From Ephemerocybe angulata (lineage: Eukaryota; Basidiomycota; Agaricomycetes; Agaricales; Psathyrellaceae), in contig JAACJK010000003.1 in NCBI GenBank assembly GCA_013368325.1, forward strand, positions 186,001 through 250,000: a DNA stretch of 64,000 bases, given 5' to 3'. The position numbers and the translations under genes are program-made. The notes under the pieces are model-generated. The model ran no database searches and was not told the DNA's origin. It saw nothing but the letters and a program-made list of their open reading frames with translations. Below are positions 20,651 to 31,200 of this stretch, one piece after another. Numbering within the stretch: position 1 is the first letter of the stretch; the number at the start of each line of letters is the position of its first letter.

Positions 20651-21180
20651 AGCCTTGGGAGGAGGAGTCTGCGAGAGCTGTTGAGCGAGTGTTAGTGAAT
20701 ACAGTCAGTGAGCGAGCACGCAGAATTGAGGAGTGCGAACCGCTAAGTTGAGTGGGTTGGCAACAAGGAGAGCCCTAGATAAACTACGTGTAAGAATTCT
20801 CTATTAAATACAGGAAAAGTCGACGTACCAAGTTCCGAGAGGGGAGACGATATAAGAATCGCCCTGGTTGTGGGTATACAAGCAGTGCAAAGGGACCACA
20901 TGTCATGCCACAGAGGGCATGACCTCCTATCTTCAACGGATCTCCTCCAGGAGATTGGAGGAAGAGGATGGCCAGTGGCTGGAACAGTGCTGAAATCATG
21001 GTTGGTGCGATTTGTGGAAGGGTGTTACGAGGACGGTCAGGCGGCGAGGTCAACCGTTGAGACGATGGTGGGCAAGAACAAGCCGTTGGCGGCCACGTAA
21101 CGTCCCTGGCACGGACCATTCCGCCGGCCGCCCGGGGCCCCGCAGCCCCGGACTCCAGCGGTGGTAAGTGATGTCATTGT

Positions 21181-23492
21181 GCGTCAACATCGTGCATCCC
21201 TCTTAAGCGAACTGGTTAAGGAGACTTCATTGGCTATTGCGTTGGATTCAGGGTGGTACACTGTACAGTACATTAATAGTCAACTACCAAAGGCAGAGAG
21301 TAACAAAGATTTGAGATTGACGAGACAGGAGCTGCAATGGAGTGGATTCCGGCGGGCACTGGGATGCCGAAAGGCTCGCTGGGTGCGAATGTGGGGGACT
21401 TGGGTCACTGAAGATGAGTTGGCGATGTGTTTGGTCTGCTGTCCGATGAAAGGGACGATAGCTTCAAATCGAGAACTTCAATCTACGTTGGCACCTGCAA
21501 GTGTGAGGCTAAGATGATCGCGCGTTCGAGGGCCAAGGTGACAGTGGTAGTGGACGGCACCCGGTCGTCAGAGTAGAGGTGGCGGTGGTCCGAAGTCGAG
21601 GTTGTTTGTCTCTGAAATGGATGTGAGTGAACGGTGAGAGAGGGAGCGGAATGAAATGACGTACCAGTGCGCCGAAGAGGGACTACAGTGGTGGTCTGGC
21701 GAGCTTAAACCGCTGAGTGACGGGGCCAAAACCGGGCGCTCGCGCAGGCGCAAGACGTCAGGCTCCCTTCCCCTCATGGCTGTGCCTCCCTCCTGTCCCC
21801 TAGTCTTGGCCGCCGCATCTTTTGCCGTTCAACAGCAGCACGCTAAACGGTAAAATCAAAGAAAGGAGGCGACGAGCGGCTCCCGGTCACATGCCCATCT
21901 CGAACGGACAAGTCGAAAGTCGGCGGTAGCAGTGGGTGCCGCTGATTGTAAGGGAGAAAGTGAATTGCCTTGGGAGAGGTGGAAGTGTAATGAGTCGTCT
22001 GCGGAACGGAAATGCAGGTCAGTAAAGGTAAATGAGATGAGTTGAAGGAGCCACTTACTGAAACGAACCCAGCCCTTCAGTGTGCCTGTGGTATTCAGTG
22101 GTGGTCGAGCCCCGCTGGCGGTCATCAACGGTGCGACTTATGCTTGGCGGTGCCATGATGGGCGCCGTCAGACGGTGGAAAGCTAGCCACAGGTCTTCAA
22201 CGCGGCGGCGTCGGTGAGGTGCTGACGGTGCTGAGGATGGGGTAGCGAGCGACGTAGGGCAGTGGCAAAGTGGGCAGTGACAAGGTGGCCGCCGCGTTGA
22301 GCGCGACGGCGGACTGCAACCAAGTGGTGCAAAAGGTCTGAAAGCAAGGTGAGTCCATCGTCATTTGGCCATGAATGTATGGCTTACCTTGTTCCAGGTT
22401 TGTGTTTCGGGGCTTGCGAGAGGGACGGCGGCGACGCCAATAGCATTGGATGGACGACAACGCATGTGACAGGCTGCAGTCGTCGGTCCTGGCGTCGGCG
22501 GCGAGCGCCAGTGCAGGTGAAAGTCGTCACGGCTGAGAACGATGGTCAGTGTCATCGTCGTTTCGCGTCGTGGAGAGATTTATGCTTACCGCCGCGCAGC
22601 GAAAGTGCTCATCGCGTCTGCTCTATGTATAAGTACCTGGAAGGAGAAAATGAAAGAATAGACTTACTTTACGGTTCAGACTTGTTTTGAATTTGATAAG
22701 CTAGGTGGGTGAAGAACAAAGGGAACAAGCGAGGTGGACGTGGCGGTCGAGAACAAGCAGCCGGCAATTAAAAGAAAATAAGATCGTTAGCGCGGGACGT
22801 GGGGGATGGGCGCTAGAATTCACCTTGAGCTCGGCGTACACAACGACGACGACGGGAGGGAAGCGACGGTGACGAAAAGGAAAGCCAGTGGCAACCATAG
22901 AAACGAGGAGCGTTTAAGGAGCGAGAAAGGAATTAAGTGGTGGATGGGAGGGCGATGGAGTGACGGAGAGCTGTAAGCCGTCGCCGGTCTTCAACACGAC
23001 GACGGCAACGGCGGTCGACGCTGATATGGTGGCGAAAATCGACGTCGGTCTTCAAACGACGAAGGTGACGGTACATGACACCCTGAGAGGTGTTGGTTGA
23101 ACCGTGCGCTATTGGAAGGTCAGCACGTGTCGGAAGCGCAGGGTGTGAACATACGGGCATGCAGAGGGGAGACCTGGACGACGGCGGACGCGGATGGCTG
23201 GGCACATGGGCTGGGAGGACCGCGGGGAGATGGTGCGGCAAGAAGTAGCATCCAGGTTGGGATCAATAACGGTGGTGGAGGGTAGGGACGACGGGGACAG
23301 CGGCTATGAGGTGGCGAGCGAGCAGTTCTGGCCGTCGAAACGGCCAGAAGCGTGGTCCCGGGCATATAAGGTCACACGAGCGTGTTTCAGGGGGAGGCGG
23401 ACGGTTCCCACCGTCGGGCTCTGCAGAACGAGGAGAGAAGGTTGAAGTTCGGTGAAGTGGAAGCCTTGCAAGTTTCCGACGTTGGAAACCTG
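21181..23492. other. no recognisable gene; GC-rich accessory DNA
   Basis: Short frames on both strands with no family resemblance. A 118-codon plus frame at 21161-21517 starts at GTG, not ATG, and cannot be supported. The motif GGTCTTCAA with CG-rich CGACGACGG runs recurs near 22193, 22987 and 23047. It is probably decayed transposon or captured DNA. Confidence 0.4.
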
Positions 23493-23494
23493 CA
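23467..23494. repeat. palindrome around TTTCCGACGTTGGAAA, copy 1
   Basis: An 11 bp inverted repeat with one mismatch around a 6 nt loop. The same core recurs at 26055-26084. Confidence 0.7.
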
Positions 23495-24955
23495 TCGCTC
23501 GCGGATCAGTGGCTGTGAGGCATAGCTCCCACGCCTGCAATTGAGAGCGTCTCGCAGCAGCCAGAGGCCAGATTGATCTCATCACACGCGGATCAGTGGC
23601 TGTGTACAGTTTCCTAAAGTCGCTTGAGAGCGTCTCGCAAAATGGACCGTAACAGAACGATTCCTCCGTAAACTACGGACTCGTAATTAGAGCGGTACCA
23701 CCTAATAGCCCATAGATGCATTAAACCGTAGCAATGCATCGTCAATGCATCACCTTCCCCAGCAGGGCCTCGGAACGTCTCGCTCCAGTTATTTACCTGT
23801 TTCAGCCAAGTCCAGCGATGCATTAAAGCGTGACTCTGATTATTGGAACTCCTCTGCCTCCAAATGTGTCCGAAAATGCATCGCAATGCATTGTCGATGC
23901 ATCACCTTCTCCAGCATGACCTCAGAACGTTTCTCTCCTGTTACTTGCCCGTCCCATTCAAGTCCAATGATGCATTAAAGTGTGACGCTAATAATTGGAC
24001 CTCCTCAGCCTCGAAATGTGGCTCAGGAGTGCATCAACGTACAGCACCTCCAGGAACGAGATGTGGGCGCTTATTCTTGGAGGTTTTCCTTTCCAGCCCA
24101 AGATCGGACAAATTAATACAGGATCTGTGTGTGGCTAACAAATATTCAGTCGGATACATTACCTACTCATCTTCGAGGGAATCCTTGCTGCTTTGAGAGG
24201 GCAAGGGACAGGGGAAGACATGCCCGTTCTCATTAGGTGCCCAAACGCCGGTATGGAGGGCGCACATGTCTGTGATGCATTAAAGACATGACTGACTGAG
24301 GGACGACTGTAATGTAATGCATCCTAAACATGAGGACTAGGAGATGGTGAGTAGTGTTTTATTCTGATGCATCACAGAACGATGTGGGCAGGATTCATGA
24401 TGCATCACATTATCCGGGCGGCAGATTGCGTGAGCGGTCCGCTGGGGAGTGGTAATGCATTAGACGGGGAGAGTACGTAGCAGAATCGGTCCGCGAGGGG
24501 ATGGTAATGCATTGCTCGTCCAGATTCTGGGGCATGATTGCCCAAGAAGCGTGCTGGTAGAGGGATTCTAATGCATTACAACGGCCAATGCAATGCGTGA
24601 CGCTCCAACCACGTTCAATGGCACTTGATGCATTAGAAAATCAAATTTGAACAACTTACCGAAGGCCCCAAGACCTGATATATGCCCCGGTAAGCCCAAT
24701 TCTCTAACAACGCAGATGGAACAGAGCCAACGAATATAAGGAGTATTCAATCCACCGTTGGCTATTTACGAGTCCGTAGTAAAACGAAGGAATCGTTCTG
24801 TTCATCTCGAATTTTGCGAGACGCGCATCACTGACTTTTAGGAAATGTCACGTGACGTGCTGAGTCATCTGCTGAGTCAGCTCTCCCTGGCCTTGCGGGA
24901 GACGCTCAAAACCGACATTGGGAGGTGGCCCACAGCCACTGATCCGCGAGCGATG
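23493..24955. mobile_element. 1.46 kb fold-back element with imperfect inverted arms
   Basis: The left arm (23493 to about 23690) pairs with the right arm (about 24762-24955). Matching blocks include CGCTCGCGGATCAGTGGC, TTTCCTAAA, AACAGAACGATTCC and TACGGACTCGTAA. Arms are about 200 bp and imperfect. No clear target duplication was found, and the interior has no ORF of note. Confidence 0.6.
23713..24635. repeat. ATGCAT palindrome cluster with a 153 bp tandem unit
   Basis: Sixteen ATGCAT sites in about 920 bp, mostly as GATGCATTAA, AATGCATTR or GATGCATCAC. About 0.2 would be expected at random. Between 23715 and 24040 part of the cluster is a diverged tandem repeat of about 153 bp. Confidence 0.75.
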
Positions 24956-26054
24956 GTATCAATGATCTCATTCTGGGTGGCAACTTTGGATGCTTGTCGA
25001 TGCTCGAGTCTTGTCCTTACTTCTCTGGGGTACGCTGCTTTCTGATGTCAAGTGTGAAAGGTAATATATTAAAAACGGTTTCTATATATCAAAATATCTT
25101 TCCAGCGTCCATCTACGGGGTGCGCCAGGTAGTGTTGTCTGTGCAAACGTCTGACGGCGTCTTCTGGCGAGGAGAGGACGCATGGCGACTGCGAATAGCG
25201 CAATGCGAGATGGACAACCTGGGAGTGGCAAATGACACTGTCAGCACGACATACGACAACGACGACGACAGCTTACTGGTTTAGGGTGCATCCGACTTGA
25301 GGCGCCGACGCGCACAATGCACATGCGCTTAGGTGAAACCCCTAGGCGACGCAGAGGGCGGGTGAGTGCTGGGTAGGTTGGAGACGCCCGGCGACGACGA
25401 CTTACCCTCTCCCACGACAAACACACGCATGCGCACGTCGTGTTGCACCGCCCTGCTCCAGCTTCGGGGTCAGTGTGTTGAATGGCGAGCAGGCAACATA
25501 ACGATGAAAACGGCGGTGACAAGACGGTGGAGGGAAGGAATTTGGGAAATGTCGGTGAGCAACGAGCCGTCGCCTCTCACAATGTCGGAAGGACTGACAT
25601 CTCCTGTACCCTCCATCATAGCGACGGTCATGGACCGCTGTCGTCGCCGTCATTGCTGCGCTCGTCTTGAAAGGGCACCGTTGGTCAATGGTGGGATGCC
25701 TGGCGACCGAATGTCAGTCCCAGCCCTCATTCCTCGTGGTGCTGGAAATAACTGTCGTATCTCTGTAGGTTCTGCGCCGAGTCACGATCAACGACTGTCA
25801 ACGTCGCCGTTATCAAGGGTTGGGGGAATGGTGAATAAATATCGTGTCTGAGCATTGCCAATGGTGAGACTAGCCCATCGTACAAACTACTACATAACCC
25901 GGTGTGAACTCACCAGAGTCGGATCACAGCTCTTTGCATGGTAACGGCCACAGCGTGGTCGCCTTTGCTGGTGTGCTCGTTGCTCGGGGGACCGCTGGGA
26001 GCCGCTGGGACATGAAAACGAGTCGAGGGTGGCGACGACCTGCCGTTGCACAAG

Positions 26055-26084
26055 TTGCAGATTTCCGACGTTGGAAATCTGCAA
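26055..26084. repeat. perfect 12 bp-stem palindrome
   Basis: TTGCAGATTTCC, 6 nt loop GACGTT, then GGAAATCTGCAA. It shares ATTTCCGAC with the terminal repeats of the MITE at 16066-16661. Confidence 0.85.
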
Positions 26085-27400
26085 TGGAGCACATGACTGA
26101 TCAGAAGTGAATCACGTGTGACCCATTATCGTCACACTTCGCCCTGCTTGTCCTTCTTCTATCTTTTCTGCTCATCTCCCCTGCCAGATTTCTGCGGAAA
26201 CTTTTCGAGCCTCGAAACACACTCGCCCCTTCGACTTCGCCAGCATCCTCAACCCAAGGCCCAACACTGGTGTGATGGGACGACTTCGCTGACGGCGCTT
26301 GCACGTCGGCCTCGGCTTGCCAGGCCCGGCGTGCACTGCAGCTGAAGGGTCTGTTCGTCGCCTCACCCATGGCCTGCCTCAAACAACGTCGAGCCGCTTT
26401 CTGGCCGGCTCGCACCCAGTCTACGTCGCTGTGCCCAAAGTCACCGCGTTCGACGACACAAGGTAAGCAGGACATGTGTTGACTGCTGTCCCCATCACGC
26501 GCTGACCTTGCATGCAGGTCCTGGCTATGCTGAACGTGGCGTCGTGGCCCTCTCTGTGCCCATCCTGCCTCCAGCTCGCGTATAGCGACACCGAGCAGCC
26601 TTGACTCGCCCAGGCCGCCCCTCGCTCCAGTCCCAGGAAGCGAGGATTCGACCGTCGCACCCCAGTACCTTCGCCCTCGCGTATAACGGCACCTGGCAGC
26701 CTCTCCTTGCCCACCGCTGCCTCCAGCTGGCGTCCAACGACGCCGAACTTCCCTTTCTTTCACTTGTGGCCTACACTCGCGTTTCACGACGTCGAAGAGT
26801 CTGTGCTCGCCACCGCCATCCCAACTCATGTCCAACGACGTTGAGCCTCGTTTCCTTCCCCACCACTGGCCCCAACTCCCACCTCGATATCGGCTCGTCT
26901 TCCGTGGTGAGCTCGATGAGGCTGCTGCGATGCTCTCGAATGCGGGGGTACAGGGCTTACGCCGAGGGAGTATGTAGACTGGGCTAGGAAGCTCAGTAAG
27001 TCGTCGTTGTTTCGGTTGACTTTCGGGAACGATATGCTGATTGGATATTGCGTTGTGTAGTCTCTGGTATTGGCGACAAGATCAGGAGCAGCAAGAACCC
27101 GGATCTACGAGTCGAGCTGTGAAGGAGGAGGTACCACGACACCTCCACATCACCACCGGCGCTGTCCTCCATGGCCTGTGTCGCTTCGAAGCCCGATGGT
27201 GCTTTTACACCACCCCTGAGTCACCACTCACCATCACACCGCTGTGCGCTCGATGACGACAGCTAGCATGCGCCGTCGACGCAGCCACGTCGGATGGCGC
27301 CCGGTTCCACCGCCTTCACCGTACCACCACATGCTCACTCCACGATGTCGCCGCGTCCTCAATACCACATCACCACCTCGCGTCCAACGTCGCTCTCTAC

Positions 27401-27424
27401 GCCACCACCACCACCACCACCACC
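27401..27424 (+). repeat. CAC trinucleotide microsatellite
   Basis: About eight consecutive CCA/CAC triplets. Confidence 0.85.
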
Positions 27425-28283
27425 GCGTCATCGCACCCGCTTCGAACGACGCCCCGGCCCAACACCCATACCCAGAACGTCCACCTGCGTCGCACGGTAA
27501 CTCTAAGTGCGGCGCCAAAGCAGAGCTACTAATGAACCTCGACCGCCACACCCAACCCATGCTCGCCCATCCACTCAGGAAATTTAACTTCGTCACTCGC
27601 GCTTCCTGTATCTCGAGCTGGCAGCCCCCGTTTTCGAGCCGACGCTACACCCATCAACTGCCGTCACCGACTTTGCGGGTCATCCTCTACGGCTAGTCTC
27701 CTCCCCTTGCAGCGCACCGGCGCGCTTTTCTTGGTATCACCGTCTAGCGCGCGGTTCTTGGAAGGGAGGATGATCAAGGAAGGCGAGAGGGACGGCTGCC
27801 AGAATGGCCCTGGGAGGTTTAGGCGCCGATATTCTGGTGGAGGGATGTGGCAAGCGAGGGAGGCAGGAGAGGGCTGGAATGGACGGGTATGGTACGATGA
27901 AGGGGCGTGTCGATTGCGGTGCGGAGGGACGGTGATGCTGGCAAGAGATTTTTGCTATTGCCTCGTCGCACTTGTTAGTAGCTCTTCCTGGACTCTTCTT
28001 CACCCTATGTAGTCAGTCTCCTGTGGCCCGGAGAAAACTGTATCTATTGTATGAACAATGAATCAATCCTAAATTACTCGGGCCATCGAATCTTGAAGTA
28101 AACACGATCTCAGCAACAAGGACAAGGAGGGGAACCGCGATTGACGGACATCACCCGACACCGCCGGAGTGCCGGCTGGCGCCGGAATGCTTCGTCATCG
28201 CCTTCACAGCTTGCCTCTCCCCACCATCATCGCAGACCGTCGTCTTCGCACCTTGACCGCACCTCACAACACATCCCACCAAC

Positions 28284-31200
28284 ATGAACTTTACTTTATC
28301 TAGACCACTTTCGGGCCTCTTTCTCCACTTTCATGGTGGAGATCCGTTGGCAATTGGGGCTCCCGCCCACTGCAGCTTATCCTCCGGCCTCATCGGCAGT
28401 CCTCTGTTCTCGTTTTCTTCAATAAATACTCTATTGCACTCTCCGGTACGACCTCGAATCTTATCATCATCAATGTTACGAGCCCCTCACGCGATTACAC
28501 AGACTTCTATACCTCGCCCGTCTTCCTTGCTCCCATCCTGCTCATCCAAACCAACACCCCCTGCCGACGCTCCTTCCCTGGCCCAATCTAGCTCAAAGAC
28601 TTTACCACTGGTGTCTGCTCACCTTTCCACCCTCGAGAGCTCGTCAATGTGCCCATCCCTTGCTCTCCTGCCAACCCAGACTTCCAACAGTCACTCCCCG
28701 TTCCTGCTTTACGATTCTTTCCCACGAGCTCTGCCCGCCAACGCTAGCGCCTCAACACCGCCCTCTAATGCTCGCTCGACTGTTCTTCTCCGCAGCGCTC
28801 ACTTGGCAGATACACCCCTAATCCCAAACTCGTTGAACTTGTGCTCTGACTCTTGTCTTTCGGCCCCACCGACCCCGGATGCTTGCTCGCTCTGTAGTAC
28901 TTGCTTGCCGGATCTACCATGCTCATTGACTTCGTGCTCTGACACTCGCTCATGCTCTGACACTCGCTCGGTCTCTCCACTGCTCTCCAATGCTCGCTTA
29001 CCGGACCTATACTCCAATACTTGCTCACTGGACCTGCTCTCCAGTACTTGTGCATCTGACACTCGCTTGGCAGCTCAACTGCTTGCCACAGCTCATTCTC
29101 CAGGTGCGCTCTCCAATGTTTGCTCACCAGACATACTCTCTAATGTTTTCTCTCCCTCATCGGATTTACTCCCCGGCACACGCTCGTCATCTCTGCCATC
29201 CTGTCCTTGTTTGCCACACCGAGTGGGATCTATCACTGTGCCCCGAGCAGAATTTGACTCCGTTACTGAGAGTGACATGCCCCGAGCGGGGTCTGGCTCA
29301 ATTGCTGAGTGTGACATGCCCCGACTGGGGTCTGACTCCATTGCCGAGTGCAACGTGCCCCGTGTGGGGTCTATCACTGTGCCCCGAGTGGGGTCTGATC
29401 CCGTTGCTGAGTGCGATGTGCCCCAAGCGGGGTCTGGCTCGATTGCTGAGTGTGACGCGCCCCAAGTGGGGTCTGGCTCGATTGCTGAGCGCGACGTGCC
29501 CCGAACGGGGTCTATTTCTATCGCTGAGTGCGATGTGCCCCGAGTGGGGTCTATTTCTATTGCTCAGTGCGACGTGCCCCGAGCGGGGTCTAATTCTATC
29601 GCCGAGTGTGATGCGCCCCGCGTGGGGTCTAATTCTATTGCTGAGTGTGCCGTGCCCCAATTGGGGTCTAATTCTACTGCTGTATGTGAAGTACCCCGAG
29701 CAGGGTCTGGCTTAAGTGCTGAGTGTGAAGTGCCCCAAGCAGGGATTGGCTTGATGTGTGAGTGCCATGTGCCCCGAGTGGGGCCTAAGTCTATCGCTGA
29801 GTGTGGTGTGCCCCGAGCGGGGACTAATGCTATGGCCAGCAAGACACCCCGTGGTATACTTAGTCCTGTTGGTGGTGCCCTTTCAAAGGCTATACCATTT
29901 GCGCCCGCGCTTGATCAATATATCATTACTCTGCATCGCTCTGCTGATTTTCCTGGGTACTTGTTGAAGTTTGTATCATATGGCCCTGTGGCTGTTAAAA
30001 AGACTCACTTTGATAGTGTGCAGAACATCATGTATGCAAGGTTACCCCTAGGGATACTTGCCCAACTTCTAAGTATTACTACTGCTAGGGATGTTTTGTT
30101 ACATCATGGTGTAGTACTTCCTGCACGTGCCAAGAGAGCAGATGTTGATGCTGCTCTTAGCACTCATCAATGTAATATGTGTGTTGATTGCGCAGCAGAG
30201 TTAGAAATTGTACCGGGAAAGCAAATGCAGTCAAATGTGCGTAACAGAAGTCACCGTGCACAAAACAAATTGAAAGCTTTTGAACCTACATCAGAGAAGA
30301 AATCGTTAGAATTCTTGCATGAAGATATTGGAAATACATCCTTCCCCCCACCACCACTTACACCTGATGTTGAAATGGAAATCATCGCCCGAGCCTGCAC
30401 TAAATTTGATCCATCCCAGTTCGAAGAAGCAGGGTGTGCAGTTTGCGGAATGTTGATTCCGCTGAAGCAACTAAGCAAGCTAAAGGCTATCCAAGGTCAT
30501 TTGAATGTTTTAATCCGTGATGGCTGTGCTAAAAGAGAAAGAAAGTCTGAAAAGGATACTGCGAAAGAGTATAACGCACCTGTGATTGATGATACCTGTG
30601 ATAAAGTATGTGATGACTGCCGAGCTTCCCTTCGCAAAGGCGATATTCCAAAGTACGCGTTGGCTAATGGCCTGTGGCTTGGTAATATTCCCAGGGAATT
30701 GTCCGAGTTACGATATGTTGAAAGACTCCTTATTGCTAAAGTTCGCCATACAGTTTGCTGGGCAAAAGTATCAACGGGCATGCGAAAAATGAAGGCCAAC
30801 TTTGTTGCCTTTGAGTCACCTATGCCCCAGATATATGAAAGGCTTCCACCTCCGAGAGAGGATATCGAGGAAGTTTTGGCAATTCTATTTACAGGGCCAA
30901 CCAAGCCTGATCATGCGACTTATAAGCGAACACCTTTTCTTGTGAGAAGAAACCATGTTGCTCAGGCATTGAAATGGTTGAAGCTCAATCATTCCGATTA
31001 TGCAAATATTGACATTTCACAGAAAAATCTTGACTCTTATCCTGAAGACGTGCCTCCTGTAACTGTTGAGTATATTCAGAAAATTGGGAACAAGCTTGCA
31101 GAGAGTACAAGTATACATGACATGGATGATGAAGATGGTACTGAAGAAGGAGAATGTCCATTTACAGTACATGGCATTACAGCGCAGGATATTGAAACTG

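Larger units (their letters stand above)
11975..20999 (-). pseudogene. Helitron Rep/PIF1 helicase protein, split by a MITE
   Basis: The N-terminal half reads from an ATG at 20999 (MISALFQPLAILFLQ). A probable intron removes the TAG at 20786-20784. The frame is then open from before 20621 to 16664, ending in the Rep domain. The C-terminal half is open from 16063 to 11975 and carries YVTDYITK (Rep tyrosines), GGMGGTGKSQ (Walker A), FFDEVSML (Walker B), and the C-terminal NNSCAYDS / GGSHFTSRI peptidase-like domain. The only lesion I see is the 596 bp element at 16066-16661, which adds 598 bp with its target site (not a multiple of 3) and a stop. Everything else matches the intact copy closely. 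Confidence 0.8.
11873..21180 (-). mobile_element. Helitron-like element, left copy (disrupted)
   Basis: Minus-strand copy homologous over its length to the element at 28140-36780, including the non-coding 3' end (TACGGACTCGTAAC... followed by a CACTTGCGCAGTG hairpin at 11873-11885), beyond which the copies diverge. At the 5' end similarity extends upstream of the ATG at 20999 to about 21180. I could not find classical TC...CTRR termini, so exact borders are uncertain. Helitrons transpose as rolling circles using a Rep/helicase. Confidence 0.7.
24956..28139. other. no recognisable gene; low-complexity and repeat-derived DNA
   Basis: Short antiparallel frames only. From about 26550 to 26850 a degenerate unit of roughly 60 bp recurs (CTCGCGTATAACGGCACC, GCGTCCAACGACGCCGAAC and variants). 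There are some splice-like GT...AG pairs, so captured gene fragments are possible, but I could not assemble a convincing protein. Confidence 0.4.

Noticed and set aside
21161..21517. 118-codon plus frame
   Set aside because: Starts at GTG within a splice-like GTAAGT; no homology that I can recognise, so left as non-coding.
26101..26835. 244-codon minus-strand frame
   Set aside because: Coincides with a degenerate 60 bp repeat; starts and composition unconvincing, no family resemblance.
29227..29860. Regular 39 bp units look like a CRISPR array
   Set aside because: They are tandem, have no unique spacers, keep one open reading frame and lie in a eukaryotic transposon gene.
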